DNA of 64,000 nucleotides, from NCBI RefSeq assembly GCF_021390245.1, contig NZ_JAJUXH010000019.1, positions 62,001 through 126,000 on the forward strand. Direction: 5' to 3'. The stretch comes from Dyadobacter sp. CY323 (GTDB taxonomy: Bacteria > Bacteroidota > Bacteroidia > Cytophagales > Spirosomataceae). This document shows, one piece after another, positions 33,855 to 42,556 of this stretch. The stretch's first letter is position 1; each line of letters begins with the position of its first letter. The translations under genes were made by a program, and so were the position numbers. The notes beneath the pieces were generated by a model, which saw only the letters and a list, made by a program, of their open reading frames with translations, did no database searches and was not told the DNA's origin.

Positions 33855-33890
33855 TTCACGTTCAGCCGGAGGCTAACTATCCAAAGACAG

Positions 33891-33898
33891 CAAACGTA
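33891..33898 (-). promoter_or_regulatory. Putative -7 promoter element of the sigma factor gene
   Basis: The minus strand reads TACGTTTG, matching TAnnTTTG, 36 bp before the ATG at 33854. I do not see a clear -33 TTG at the right distance. Confidence 0.4.
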
Positions 33899-34046
33899 CA
33901 AAAAGTACCCTGAATTGTTCCATTCGTTTTAAATGGAAAAATTCAGGAAGATTTGCCGGAAACGGTATTAACATTGTGGCATGCTTTTACTGCGTAACAA
34001 GTTTTAATCAACTATGCGGGGCATACCCGCGCATTAAACCATCAGC

Positions 34047-34739
34047 ATGAGCCAGTTTGAAATAAAGATTTTGTCATTTGAACATATTCAGGAATTACCC
34101 GGATCCTGGACCAATGTGGATTACGTAAACCTGCTGAATGCAATGGATTATGATAACCCCGGAGAAATAAAGGATGCCGAACTGAAAGAAATGTGCATGA
34201 TGTCCCTGACCGACTATGAGCCGGACGAATCTGCGCGCATTGTTCTGGACTATGTGATCGATGGCCGGCTGACCGAGGGCCAGATCGAGAATCTTTCGCA
34301 TGAGATCACCACCGAAAAATTATGGGAAGAATACCCGGAATTGTCATTGCACCCCGATTTCTTCCGCGCTACGCAATTGCTTTACCAAGCATATAACGGG
34401 AAATTCCCCCGCGGCGAGGCAGTCCATTTCCAGGTTGAGATCACCGGCGACATTTCTGTTTTTGATCAAAACCCTGAGTCAGCACTTGTGCGGATCCTGG
34501 CCGCCGGTATGTCGGATCGCAGCCTGATCAATCGTCTTTTTTCCGGTCAGCTGGAAGGGGCGCCATTCAAGGAAGCAAAAGACATACTTTGGAAAATGGA
34601 CAAAGTTTCGTCCGAAGGCAATTCGGTAACGTTCGATATTGTGAGTTCAGCTTACTGGCTGGATGAGATCAAATATGCAGATACATATCAGGCCGAAGCG
34701 ACAGCCGATGCGGCCGATGCGGACACGGATGAAGAGTAG
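34047..34739 (+). CDS. Hypothetical acidic cytoplasmic protein
   Basis: The 230-residue protein has no signal peptide or membrane segment and no domain I recognise. It is strongly acidic, with a C-terminal tail of Ala/Asp/Glu repeats (ATADAADADTDEE). The middle has helical segments, for example LSHEITTEKLWEEYPELSLH and PDFFRATQLLYQAYNGKFPR. It is a single gene with its own terminator, divergent from the sigma factor gene. The acidic tail suggests it binds a basic partner or nucleic-acid-binding protein, but that is a guess. Confidence 0.75.
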   Translation: MSQFEIKILSFEHIQELPGSWTNVDYVNLLNAMDYDNPGEIKDAELKEMCMMSLTDYEPDESARIVLDYVIDGRLTEGQIENLSHEITTEKLWEEYPELSLHPDFFRATQLLYQAYNGKFPRGEAVHFQVEITGDISVFDQNPESALVRILAAGMSDRSLINRLFSGQLEGAPFKEAKDILWKMDKVSSEGNSVTFDIVSSAYWLDEIKYADTYQAEATADAADADTDEE

Positions 34740-34750
34740 GGATTAAAAGT

Positions 34751-34776
34751 AAAAAGGCCGGTTCATGGCCTTTTTT
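34751..34776 (+). terminator. Rho-independent terminator
   Basis: AAAAAGGCC (34751-34759) and GGCCTTTTT (34767-34775) form a perfect stem with a T-run. It ends the hypothetical gene at 34047. Confidence 0.9.
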
Positions 34777-34912
34777 GCGTTAATCGATTTTCAGGTGCCT
34801 TTCATCGATTATTTTCTGCCGTGCAATCCCTGCCGTCCTACTTTTGATTCGTTCCTCTGAGTCGGGGAGCGAATCAAACTGAAAACAATCACTTACTTCA
34901 AAACTTGAAATC

Positions 34913-35380
34913 ATGTTAGCAATCACCACGGTCAGGTTCATTATCGCATTAAGTTTGTTGGTCACACTGTCGTCCGCATGTTCGAAAGATAGTACGGATG
35001 TAAACCCGGATGAGACTGAAAAGGCAGGGACTTTTAAAGTAGACGGCGTGGCTTCCAAAGGTAAAACCGAGATTCAGACATTCGTAAATGGGAATTACTC
35101 GATTATTTGCCAGCAGGATGAGCCTTTCAAATTGCTTCAGGTGACTTTTCATAGCAAAGCCGAAGCGGAAAAAGGCGGTAGTTTCAAGGTAGGGGACTCC
35201 TCACTGAATGTTAGTGCAGGTGAAGTCGAAGTAGGCGTAGACGGTCTGACATTTGATCCCGATGGCAAATACGTGGTCAGCGTGACAGGTAATAAAATTG
35301 TGATGACGAACATTAAACTGGTCCAAACCGGGGGAGGTTCTAAAAAAGCGACCATCAACGAATGTGCAGTCGACTTCTGA
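34913..35380 (+). CDS. Small lipoprotein of unknown function
   Basis: The 155-residue product has a lipoprotein signal (LLVTLSSAC, Cys23) followed by a polar linker (SKDSTDVNPDE). The mature domain is beta-rich (GTFKVDGVASKGKTEIQTFV, and GGSFKVGDSSLNVSAGEVEV). It resembles the small lipoprotein at 13167 in size and layout but shares no clear motif. It is flanked by terminators on both sides, so it is monocistronic. No named family was recognised. Confidence 0.75.
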   Translation: MLAITTVRFIIALSLLVTLSSACSKDSTDVNPDETEKAGTFKVDGVASKGKTEIQTFVNGNYSIICQQDEPFKLLQVTFHSKAEAEKGGSFKVGDSSLNVSAGEVEVGVDGLTFDPDGKYVVSVTGNKIVMTNIKLVQTGGGSKKATINECAVDF

Positions 35381-35413
35381 CGAATTCGGGCGAATCATTT
35401 TTACATAAATAAC

Positions 35414-35447
35414 AAAGAGAGGCGACATCAGGTTAGCCTCTTTTTTT
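35414..35447 (+). terminator. Rho-independent terminator
   Basis: AAAGAGAGGC (35414-35423) pairs with GCCTCTTTTT (35436-35445), with one mismatch, followed by further T. It ends the lipoprotein gene at 34913. Confidence 0.85.
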
Positions 35448-35491
35448 GTTACTTCACAACTTGCCTAAACAGGATTTAGCTTATTTAATAC

Positions 35492-36820
35492 ATGCAACAT
35501 TCATTTCTTTACCTCCTCATTTGTCTGTTGATCGGCATAGCTGCCATCGTTTTACTGACTGCCCGGTACAAAGTCCACGCCTTTTTTGCGCTGATCATTT
35601 CCTGTTTTATTGTGGGTCTCGGCGTGCAATTACCCATTAATGAGGTGATTACGGCGACGAAAGACGGATTCGGGAACATCATGAAATCGTTGGGACTGCT
35701 TATCGTGCTTGGTACCACATTGGGCGTGATCCTGGAATATACCGGCAGTACCCGGGTAATGGCGAATTACATTCTGAAACAGGTAGGCGAGAAACGCGCG
35801 CCGATTGCCATGAGCGTGACCGGTTTCATTATTGGTTTGCCTATTTTTTGCGATTCGGGATACATTGTTTTGAGCGGGCTGAACCAGTCTCTGGCGCGGC
35901 GAACAGGTATTTCGGTGGCGGTAATGGCGGTTTCACTTGCTACGGGTTTGTATTCGGTGCATTGCCTCATTCCCCCGCATCCCGGCGCGGCAGCAGCGGC
36001 GGGCATTATCGGGGTGGATTTTGGTAAATTAATACTCATTGGGATCGTAGTTGCAATTCCCGCGGCCATTGTAGGTTATCTGTGGGCGAACTATGCCGGG
36101 AAGAAAAATCCGGTGATTATTGAGGAACATGTGGAAGAAAACGAGATTGCGGATCAGCCGTCGGTTTTGAAATCGTTTTTACCCGTTATCGTTCCTATTC
36201 TTCTTATCGGCCTGAAATCCTTTTTACTGGTTGAAAATGCGCCTTCGGAGGGGTGGCTGGGCATGATACTTTCGGTCGGTGATCCCGTGATCGCTTTGTC
36301 GATCGGCGTGTTACTCGCATTCAATGGCAGGAAAGTCTGGACGCGTGAAGCAGTGAGTACCTTGTTGCAGGATGCCGCTGAAAAAGCGGGAGGCATTCTC
36401 GTGATCATCGGCGCGGGCGGCGCTTTTGGGGCCGTTCTGGCGGCAACGAAGATCGGCGACCATTTGAGCGCATCGCTGGCACTCGGAAGTCTGGGAATCT
36501 TTTTTCCTTTCTTACTGACCTCCGTTTTAAAAACGGCCCAGGGGTCATCCACGGTGGCGATCATTACTGCTTCGTCCATTGTTCAGCCGCTGTTGCCAGC
36601 GCTCGGACTGGCTACCGGGAGCGGCCCATTGCTTTGTATTTTGTCGATGGGGGCCGGTTCGATGATGATCTCTCACGCCAATGACGCGTACTTCTGGGTG
36701 ATCGCCAAGTTCTCCGGATTGGATATGAACACCATGTTGCGTGTTTATTCCATTTCCACGGTTTTAATGGGTTCCACGTCATTTCTGGTCGTATACATTT
36801 TGACAAAAATCCTAATGTAA
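35492..36820 (+). CDS. GntP-family permease (gluconate/organic acid:H+ symporter)
   Basis: The 442-residue protein is almost entirely hydrophobic, with about 12-13 membrane helices. It has the GntP signatures GFIIGLPIFCDSGYIVLSGL, LPPHPGAAAAAGIIG-type (LIPPHPGAAAAAGIIGVDFG) and a final TAQGSSTVAIITASSIVQPL and SHANDAYFWVIAKFS. The family imports gluconate, glycerate or related hydroxy acids with protons. No gluconate kinase lies nearby. The malic enzyme gene follows 39 bp downstream and could share the transcript, which would hint at an organic-acid substrate. Confidence 0.93.
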   Translation: MQHSFLYLLICLLIGIAAIVLLTARYKVHAFFALIISCFIVGLGVQLPINEVITATKDGFGNIMKSLGLLIVLGTTLGVILEYTGSTRVMANYILKQVGEKRAPIAMSVTGFIIGLPIFCDSGYIVLSGLNQSLARRTGISVAVMAVSLATGLYSVHCLIPPHPGAAAAAGIIGVDFGKLILIGIVVAIPAAIVGYLWANYAGKKNPVIIEEHVEENEIADQPSVLKSFLPVIVPILLIGLKSFLLVENAPSEGWLGMILSVGDPVIALSIGVLLAFNGRKVWTREAVSTLLQDAAEKAGGILVIIGAGGAFGAVLAATKIGDHLSASLALGSLGIFFPFLLTSVLKTAQGSSTVAIITASSIVQPLLPALGLATGSGPLLCILSMGAGSMMISHANDAYFWVIAKFSGLDMNTMLRVYSISTVLMGSTSFLVVYILTKILM

Positions 36821-36859
36821 CGATATTTTCAAACAACTCTCCATCAACAAATTACCGAT

Positions 36860-39148
36860 ATGAATACGCAAAAATTAAAAGAAGACGCGCTCCATTATCA
36901 TGCAAAAGGACGTCCGGGCAAGATAGAAGTAAAGCCCACGAAAGAGACATTGAATCAACGCGATCTGTCACTCGCATACTCTCCGGGTGTCGCCGAGCCT
37001 TGCCTGGAAATTGGTTTACACCCCGAGAAAGTATACGATTATACCACGAAAGGTAATCTGGTTGCCGTGATCACAAACGGGACAGCCGTTTTAGGTTTGG
37101 GCGATATCGGACCCTCGGCCTCGAAGCCGGTCATGGAAGGTAAGTGTCTGTTATTCAAGATCTACGCGGATATCGACGCATTCGACATTGAGCTCGATAC
37201 CAAAGACATTGACCAGTTTGTACAGACGGTGCGAATTCTCCAACCGACTTTTGGGGCCGTTAATCTGGAAGATATTGCTGCGCCTGCCTGTTTTGAAATT
37301 GAGGAAAGGCTGCGGAAAGAGTTATCGATTCCCGTCATGCACGACGATCAGCATGGTACTGCCATTACCAGCGCAGCGGCTTTGCTGAATGCACTGGACA
37401 TTTCGGGTAAGGATATTGAAAAGATAAAACTCGTTGTGAACGGGGCCGGCGCGGCTGCGATCGCCTGCATAGACCTCTATGTGGCGCTCGGGGTTAGCAA
37501 AGATCACATTACCGTTTTTGACAAAGATGGCTTGCTGCATCCGGGACGGGTTAATTTGGTTTCAAACCAATATAAATATGTAAAGGGTGATCTTCCCCTG
37601 GATTGGACGCTTGCTGATGCACTCGTCGGGGCGGATGTGTTTTTAGGTTTGTCGGTCGGAAATGTAGTGAGTAAGGAAATGGTTAAGTCGATGGCCGCCG
37701 ACTGCATTGTATTCGCAATGGCCAATCCGAATCCCGAGATTACCTACGAGGACGCCGTGGAAGTACGTCCGGATATCATTATGGCAACCGGCCGGTCTGA
37801 CTATCCGAACCAGGTGAATAATGTGTTGGGGTTTCCTTACATTTTCCGTGGAGCACTGGACGTGCGGGCCACCACCATCAACGAGGCAATGAAGCTGGCA
37901 GCCGTAAAAGCACTGGCCGGGTTAGCAAAGAAAACAGTCCCTGAAATTGTTAATATGACTTATGGGGAAACAAATCTGGCTTTTGGGCGAAAATACATTT
38001 TGCCAAAACCCACCGACCCGCGTTTACTGACAACCGTAGCGCCAGCCGTTGCGAGAGCAGCGATGGATAGTGGTGTAGCCAAAGCTTCCATTACCAATTG
38101 GGAAGAATACGATTTGAAGCTGACGAGCCGCATCGGACTGGATAACTCATTGATCCGGGGGATTATCAACCAGGCCAAGCATAAGCCGAAACGCGTTGTT
38201 TTCACGGACGGAGAAAATCTAACAGTGTTACGTGCTGTTCAGGAAGTGCTCGAACAAAAAATCGCGGTGCCTATTTTGTTGGGTAATGCAATTAAGATCA
38301 ACCGCATCATTAAGGAACACAAGCTTACCATTGATAAGGTAACGATCATCGATCCTCGTTCCAGCAAGCAGGCTAAAAATGTGGAAGACTATGCCGGAGT
38401 TTTATATGAGAAACGTAAACGGAAAGGGCTGACCTTTTCTGATGCAAAAGGGTTGATCCTGCACCGCAATTATTACGGCGCTGTAATGGTTGAACTCGGA
38501 AAAGCAGATGTACTGATCTCGGGACTGACCCGCAACTATCCCCAAACTTTGCGCCCCGCATTACAGGTGATCGGCAGGCGGGAAGGGATTAACAAGATCA
38601 TGGGGATGTACATTCTGATGAGCCGTTTTGGTCCGATTTTCCTCGCCGATACGACCGTCAATTTTAGTCCGACTGCCGAGGAACTGGTCGAGATTGCGGA
38701 GATGACGGCGATGGAAGTGAGGAAACTGAATGTGGAGCCGAAGATTGCATTTCTGTCTTACTCCACATTTGGAAGTGCGGAAGGAGAGGACGCGCTCAAA
38801 ATGCAGAAGGCTGTAAAGATCCTCCGCGAAAAGCGGCCGGACCTGATCGTCGATGGTGAAATGCAGGCGCATTTACCATTCAATCTGAATTTGCTGAAAG
38901 AATCCTACCCATTTTCACCACTCGGAAAAACGGGAGCGAATACGCTGATCTTCCCGAACTTATCGGCTTCTAATATCGCTTATAACCTGCTGAAAGAAAT
39001 CGCGCAGATCGAAAAAATTGGTCCGGTACTGATGGGGTTGAAAAAACCGATTCACGTATTGCAGCTGGGAAGTACGGTCAGGGAGATCTTTAATATGGTG
39101 GCGGTAGCCGTGGTGGACAGCAAAGAACAGCTTGATGATCTGGATTGA
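36860..39148 (+). CDS. maeB: NADP-dependent malic enzyme, MaeB type (malic enzyme + phosphotransacetylase-like domain)
   Basis: The 762-residue protein has an N-terminal malic enzyme half (about 1-425: YSPGVAEPC, TNGTAVLGLGDIGP, MHDDQHGTAIT, VVNGAGAAAIA for NADP binding) and a C-terminal phosphotransacetylase-like half (about 430-755: VVFTDGENLTVLRAVQEVLE, NLSASNIAYNLLKEI). It decarboxylates malate to pyruvate with NADPH formation. The PTA-like half is thought to be regulatory, for example sensing acetyl-CoA. The length is normal for MaeB. It likely supplies pyruvate and NADPH during growth on C4 acids. Confidence 0.95.
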   Translation: MNTQKLKEDALHYHAKGRPGKIEVKPTKETLNQRDLSLAYSPGVAEPCLEIGLHPEKVYDYTTKGNLVAVITNGTAVLGLGDIGPSASKPVMEGKCLLFKIYADIDAFDIELDTKDIDQFVQTVRILQPTFGAVNLEDIAAPACFEIEERLRKELSIPVMHDDQHGTAITSAAALLNALDISGKDIEKIKLVVNGAGAAAIACIDLYVALGVSKDHITVFDKDGLLHPGRVNLVSNQYKYVKGDLPLDWTLADALVGADVFLGLSVGNVVSKEMVKSMAADCIVFAMANPNPEITYEDAVEVRPDIIMATGRSDYPNQVNNVLGFPYIFRGALDVRATTINEAMKLAAVKALAGLAKKTVPEIVNMTYGETNLAFGRKYILPKPTDPRLLTTVAPAVARAAMDSGVAKASITNWEEYDLKLTSRIGLDNSLIRGIINQAKHKPKRVVFTDGENLTVLRAVQEVLEQKIAVPILLGNAIKINRIIKEHKLTIDKVTIIDPRSSKQAKNVEDYAGVLYEKRKRKGLTFSDAKGLILHRNYYGAVMVELGKADVLISGLTRNYPQTLRPALQVIGRREGINKIMGMYILMSRFGPIFLADTTVNFSPTAEELVEIAEMTAMEVRKLNVEPKIAFLSYSTFGSAEGEDALKMQKAVKILREKRPDLIVDGEMQAHLPFNLNLLKESYPFSPLGKTGANTLIFPNLSASNIAYNLLKEIAQIEKIGPVLMGLKKPIHVLQLGSTVREIFNMVAVAVVDSKEQLDDLD

Positions 39149-39155
39149 TTGACAG

Positions 39156-39587
39156 CTAGAAAGTCACCTGATGTTCCTTGTTCTTTAAACGGACTTCAAT
39201 GTCGGGATTGACTTCCAGAAGTGCTTTTATAAAGCTCATTTTGTTATTGGGTGAGATAATGACAGAATCGAACCGATTGTAAATGAGTTCGATACGGTCA
39301 AGAGAAAGTGCGGGAGAGCTTATGGGATTTTGGGTTTCGGAGATTTTTCTGATGGTTTCGATTGGCAGGGTCATGTTGAAGAGAAAGCCGGATTTAATTC
39401 TCAAAGTACTTCCTTCAATCTGGTAATAAGTGGTCAGGAACATGTGTCCGATAAAAATGCAGAGAAGGATAATGATGCCTGTCCCGGCCCAAACCCCTTT
39501 GTATGCCATAAAACTCCCGATGCCAATCAGCAGCACGGCTAATGGAATGAGTAATCCCCGTCCGATCTTAGATTTATAAATGGTCAT
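39156..39587 (-). CDS. Small membrane protein with bacterial PH-like domain
   Basis: The 143-residue protein has two membrane helices (about 9-30 and 34-53) and a cytoplasmic part beginning YYQIEGSTLRIKSGFLFNMT, with PIETIRKISETQNPISSPAL and SFIKALLEVNPDIEV, which fits a bacterial PH-domain fold. Its function is unknown. It converges with maeB, eight bp apart, and no terminator is seen between them. Confidence 0.75.
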   Translation of the reverse strand: MTIYKSKIGRGLLIPLAVLLIGIGSFMAYKGVWAGTGIIILLCIFIGHMFLTTYYQIEGSTLRIKSGFLFNMTLPIETIRKISETQNPISSPALSLDRIELIYNRFDSVIISPNNKMSFIKALLEVNPDIEVRLKNKEHQVTF

Positions 39588-39735
39588 GGTATTATGTTAG
39601 TTTTCCCGCATGTGCAGCCAGTATTTCATTAACAGGTCGAAAGGGACTGCATTCACAGTCAGCCTGGCGGGATTCACATTGCTGCTCATTCGAATTTCTA
39701 AAATACTGTTTTTTTGTTGTTAAAACTCAGACAAC

Positions 39736-41352
39736 ATGAAAAATCCAGTCTTGTTAATGCTGGCATTTGCATTAACTTTTTCTTCGGCAAGTGGCCAAAT
39801 CAATTGGGGTGACTATTCTCAGAGTTTTCCCGGTGAAATCCAGGAGTCGCCGTCGGCTGTCGGACTGATTCTGGCCATTCGCAAAGAGAATAATGCATTT
39901 TGGAAGTTAAAGAATGATATTGAGCATTTTGTGTCGCTGACAAAAGATCCGGATTTCCGAAAGTCGCGGCCGTCTGAAATGGTAGCAAGGGTCACGTTCG
40001 ATACTGCGCAAGCCCACTTTTTTCTGCATGGTGTAAATGAGCGAAACGCCCGCGAATATCAGTTTCACGTGACTGAATATCCCGGCAACCGGATCGTGGT
40101 ACCCTGGGGAGAGATTCATGCATTTACCGATTCGACGGTGATCCAGCAATCCGGAATGCCACTAATGGCCTATCTGGGCGGATACCGAACAAAGCTGGGT
40201 TACACGCTGATCATGGATGTCAGAAAAGCAGATAGCAAACGGATTGTTGCTACTTCCATGGTTGGCTGGGAGCCGGTCAAGCCTGTGATTACCAGTATTT
40301 ACACCTCAGCTACTTTGGATGCGTTTTTTCGGAATCTGCAATCCACGTGGATGCCCGACAAACAATCCACCGGAAGTTTCTCCTCCGATTTCACGGTGCC
40401 GTCAAGCAACACAAACCTGGTATTCAAACTCGAAGATGGGCAATTTGATAAAAAACAAATACAGTATGAGCTCATTCGAAACGAACGGGTTTACACGGCC
40501 TGGCGAAATAATGATTACGACAACAGTTTCGTATGGATCAAAGATTGCCCGCCAGGTGATTATGTCATTAAAATTCGATATTCCGCTCAGCCACACCATG
40601 TAACGGAATATCGGTTTAATGTCGAACCCCTTTGGTACCAGACCAGTTTGTTCCGCATTTCAGCGGGGATACTGGTGGCTATGTTGCTGGGATTATCACT
40701 GTTATTGATCCGGCAACGTCGAAAAGCCCGGCAGGAACAAATTGATAAAACCCGCATTCAACTCGAACTGCAGGTTGTTTATGCCCAGTTAAACCCTCAT
40801 TTTATCTTCAATGCGCTTAGCTCGATCCAGGCGTTGATCAATAAACAGGATATTCAGGGAGCTAATAATTACTTGTCGGATTTTGCACGGCTGACCAGGA
40901 ATTCGCTTCTTCACAGCCAGAAAAATGAAATTGCTTTGCAGGAAGAAATTCAGACATTAGACACCTATTTAAGGCTTGAAAAACTGCGGTTCGGGTTTGA
41001 ATATACCATTGCCGTCGATCCTGAAATGAACATCTTTGAGACCGCCATACCTGCATTGCTTTTACAGCCGTTGGTTGAGAATGCTGTGAAACACGGTGTC
41101 GGATCACTGGGCGAAATGGGTAGGATCGGCCTGGAATTCAGTCGGTCCGGGGATGCGATGGTGGTGATTTTAACTGATAATGGCAAAGGTTTTGGGGAAC
41201 AAAAACCAAGTCAGGGATTAGGATTGAAGCTAACCCGCGATCGCATTGCCTTGCTGAACCAACTCCATCAGGAATGGCGGATCACTCTGGAAATAAGTGA
41301 TGTTATTCCAGCGGGGGCGCGGATTACCCTCACTTTTAATCAATGGTTTTAA
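39736..41352 (+). CDS. LytS-like sensor histidine kinase with extracytoplasmic domain
   Basis: The 538-residue protein has a signal peptide ending at SSASGQ (about 20), a periplasmic part of about 290 residues whose end resembles a Y_Y_Y domain (SFVWIKDCPPGDYVIKIRYS), a membrane helix (about 309-327), and a His_kinase core with His355 in NPHFIFNALSSIQ. The ATPase domain has LLQPLVENAVKHGV and GLGLKLTRDRI. Its TAA stop overlaps the ATG of the regulator gene by one base (TAATG), so they are translationally coupled. Confidence 0.92.
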   Translation: MKNPVLLMLAFALTFSSASGQINWGDYSQSFPGEIQESPSAVGLILAIRKENNAFWKLKNDIEHFVSLTKDPDFRKSRPSEMVARVTFDTAQAHFFLHGVNERNAREYQFHVTEYPGNRIVVPWGEIHAFTDSTVIQQSGMPLMAYLGGYRTKLGYTLIMDVRKADSKRIVATSMVGWEPVKPVITSIYTSATLDAFFRNLQSTWMPDKQSTGSFSSDFTVPSSNTNLVFKLEDGQFDKKQIQYELIRNERVYTAWRNNDYDNSFVWIKDCPPGDYVIKIRYSAQPHHVTEYRFNVEPLWYQTSLFRISAGILVAMLLGLSLLLIRQRRKARQEQIDKTRIQLELQVVYAQLNPHFIFNALSSIQALINKQDIQGANNYLSDFARLTRNSLLHSQKNEIALQEEIQTLDTYLRLEKLRFGFEYTIAVDPEMNIFETAIPALLLQPLVENAVKHGVGSLGEMGRIGLEFSRSGDAMVVILTDNGKGFGEQKPSQGLGLKLTRDRIALLNQLHQEWRITLEISDVIPAGARITLTFNQWF

Positions 41353-42095
41353 TGAAAACGCTGCTGATAGACGACGAGCAACCCAACCTGGACAACCTTC
41401 GGATCCTGTTGGAAACCTATTGTCCGCTCGTCGATATCGTTGGTACGGCCCGGAATACCGTGGCTGCTACAAGTTTGCTTTACAGCCTGCAACCCGATCT
41501 GGTCTTTTTAGATATTCAAATGCCTGAGCAAAATGGATTTGACTGGTTGCGCAGCCTGCCGGCCTGCCATTTTGAGGTGATCTTTGTGACGGCGTACGAT
41601 CAGTATGCGATACAGGCGCTGCGGTTTTCGGCGGTGGATTACCTGTTGAAGCCGGTCGCCATCGGAGAATTACAAGCCGCTGTTGAGCGGGCGCATCGCC
41701 AGCGACTTTTAAAACAACAGAATGAACTGCTTCAGAATCTGATACAAACCTTAAAAGAAAGTCCCGCAAGAGATGAGCAGCGAATTGCATTACCGGCGGC
41801 GAAAGAAACACATTTTGTTAAAATCGGAGACATTGTCAGGTGTGAATCTTCGAACAATTACACGACATTTTACCTGACGAACGGGGAGGTGTTGATCATT
41901 TGTAAACCCATATTTTTCTATAACGAGTTGCTCGAACCTTATGGTTTTGTGCGGTGCCATCAATCTCATCTGGTAAATAAAATGTTTATCAAAAGCTGGA
42001 AAAAAGAATTCGGCGACTTTCTTTTATTGACAAATGGATCGGAAGTGCCAATATCCAGAAGTAAAAGGGATGAGTTGAAGAAAAAGATCATGTAG
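41352..42095 (+). CDS. LytTR-type response regulator
   Basis: The protein is 247 residues from the ATG at 41352; an ATG nine bases upstream adds MVL. The receiver has LLIDDEQ, phospho-acceptor Asp54 in LVFLDIQMP and Lys in DYLLKPVA. A LytTR DNA-binding domain follows from about residue 145 (HFVKIGDIVRCESSNNYTTF, RCHQSHLVN, NGSEVPISRSKRDEL). It pairs with the LytS-like kinase encoded immediately upstream. No repeats typical of LytTR sites were found near this pair, so its targets are probably elsewhere. Confidence 0.94.
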   Translation: MKTLLIDDEQPNLDNLRILLETYCPLVDIVGTARNTVAATSLLYSLQPDLVFLDIQMPEQNGFDWLRSLPACHFEVIFVTAYDQYAIQALRFSAVDYLLKPVAIGELQAAVERAHRQRLLKQQNELLQNLIQTLKESPARDEQRIALPAAKETHFVKIGDIVRCESSNNYTTFYLTNGEVLIICKPIFFYNELLEPYGFVRCHQSHLVNKMFIKSWKKEFGDFLLLTNGSEVPISRSKRDELKKKIM

Positions 42096-42104
42096 GTTTC
42101 TCAA

Positions 42105-42446
42105 TCACCTGATCCTGGCTGAAGTAACGACAAAGGGTACCGGAGTAATATTCATTACTTCCAGCTGCGGGGAGGTCAAAAAGTAACCGGTCACATAAAT
42201 AGCGAGACTGTCTTGCATAAATTCTCTTGCCAGATTGCAACTGCCCCAGGCCATCGTGCCGGAAGCCATGAGCTGACTGCCGGTAATGAGACCTCCTGAA
42301 AGTCGTACTGTTACAGGTGCGTCAACTACCGTCTCCGCCCGGCGAACATTGGCATAGGAATAACAGGTAGAAACAACGGGATCCATCTTGTCCTCCCGGC
42401 AGCTTTCGAGGAACAGTATCAGGGTTATTAAAAGTAAATAACGCAT
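42105..42446 (-). CDS. Small lipoprotein of unknown function
   Basis: The 113-residue product has signal MRYLLLITLILFLESC (lipobox LESC, Cys16) and a mature region without recognised family (CYSYANVRRAETVVDAPVTV, ending VVTSARIR). It contains three further Cys (STCYS, GSCNLA). It is convergent with the LytTR gene and divergent from the GH95 gene, and stands alone. Confidence 0.65.
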   Translation of the reverse strand: MRYLLLITLILFLESCREDKMDPVVSTCYSYANVRRAETVVDAPVTVRLSGGLITGSQLMASGTMAWGSCNLAREFMQDSLAIYVTGYFLTSPQLEVMNITPVPFVVTSARIR

Positions 42447-42556
42447 GAAAAGGTGGTTTAAACTTCATTGACCCTGTTTTGCGAGATAAGGTTGGAAGCT
42501 TCTTTTTTTATTCGGAACTCGACTCTACTTTTAGCATTATTTCAAAAAATGCATGT

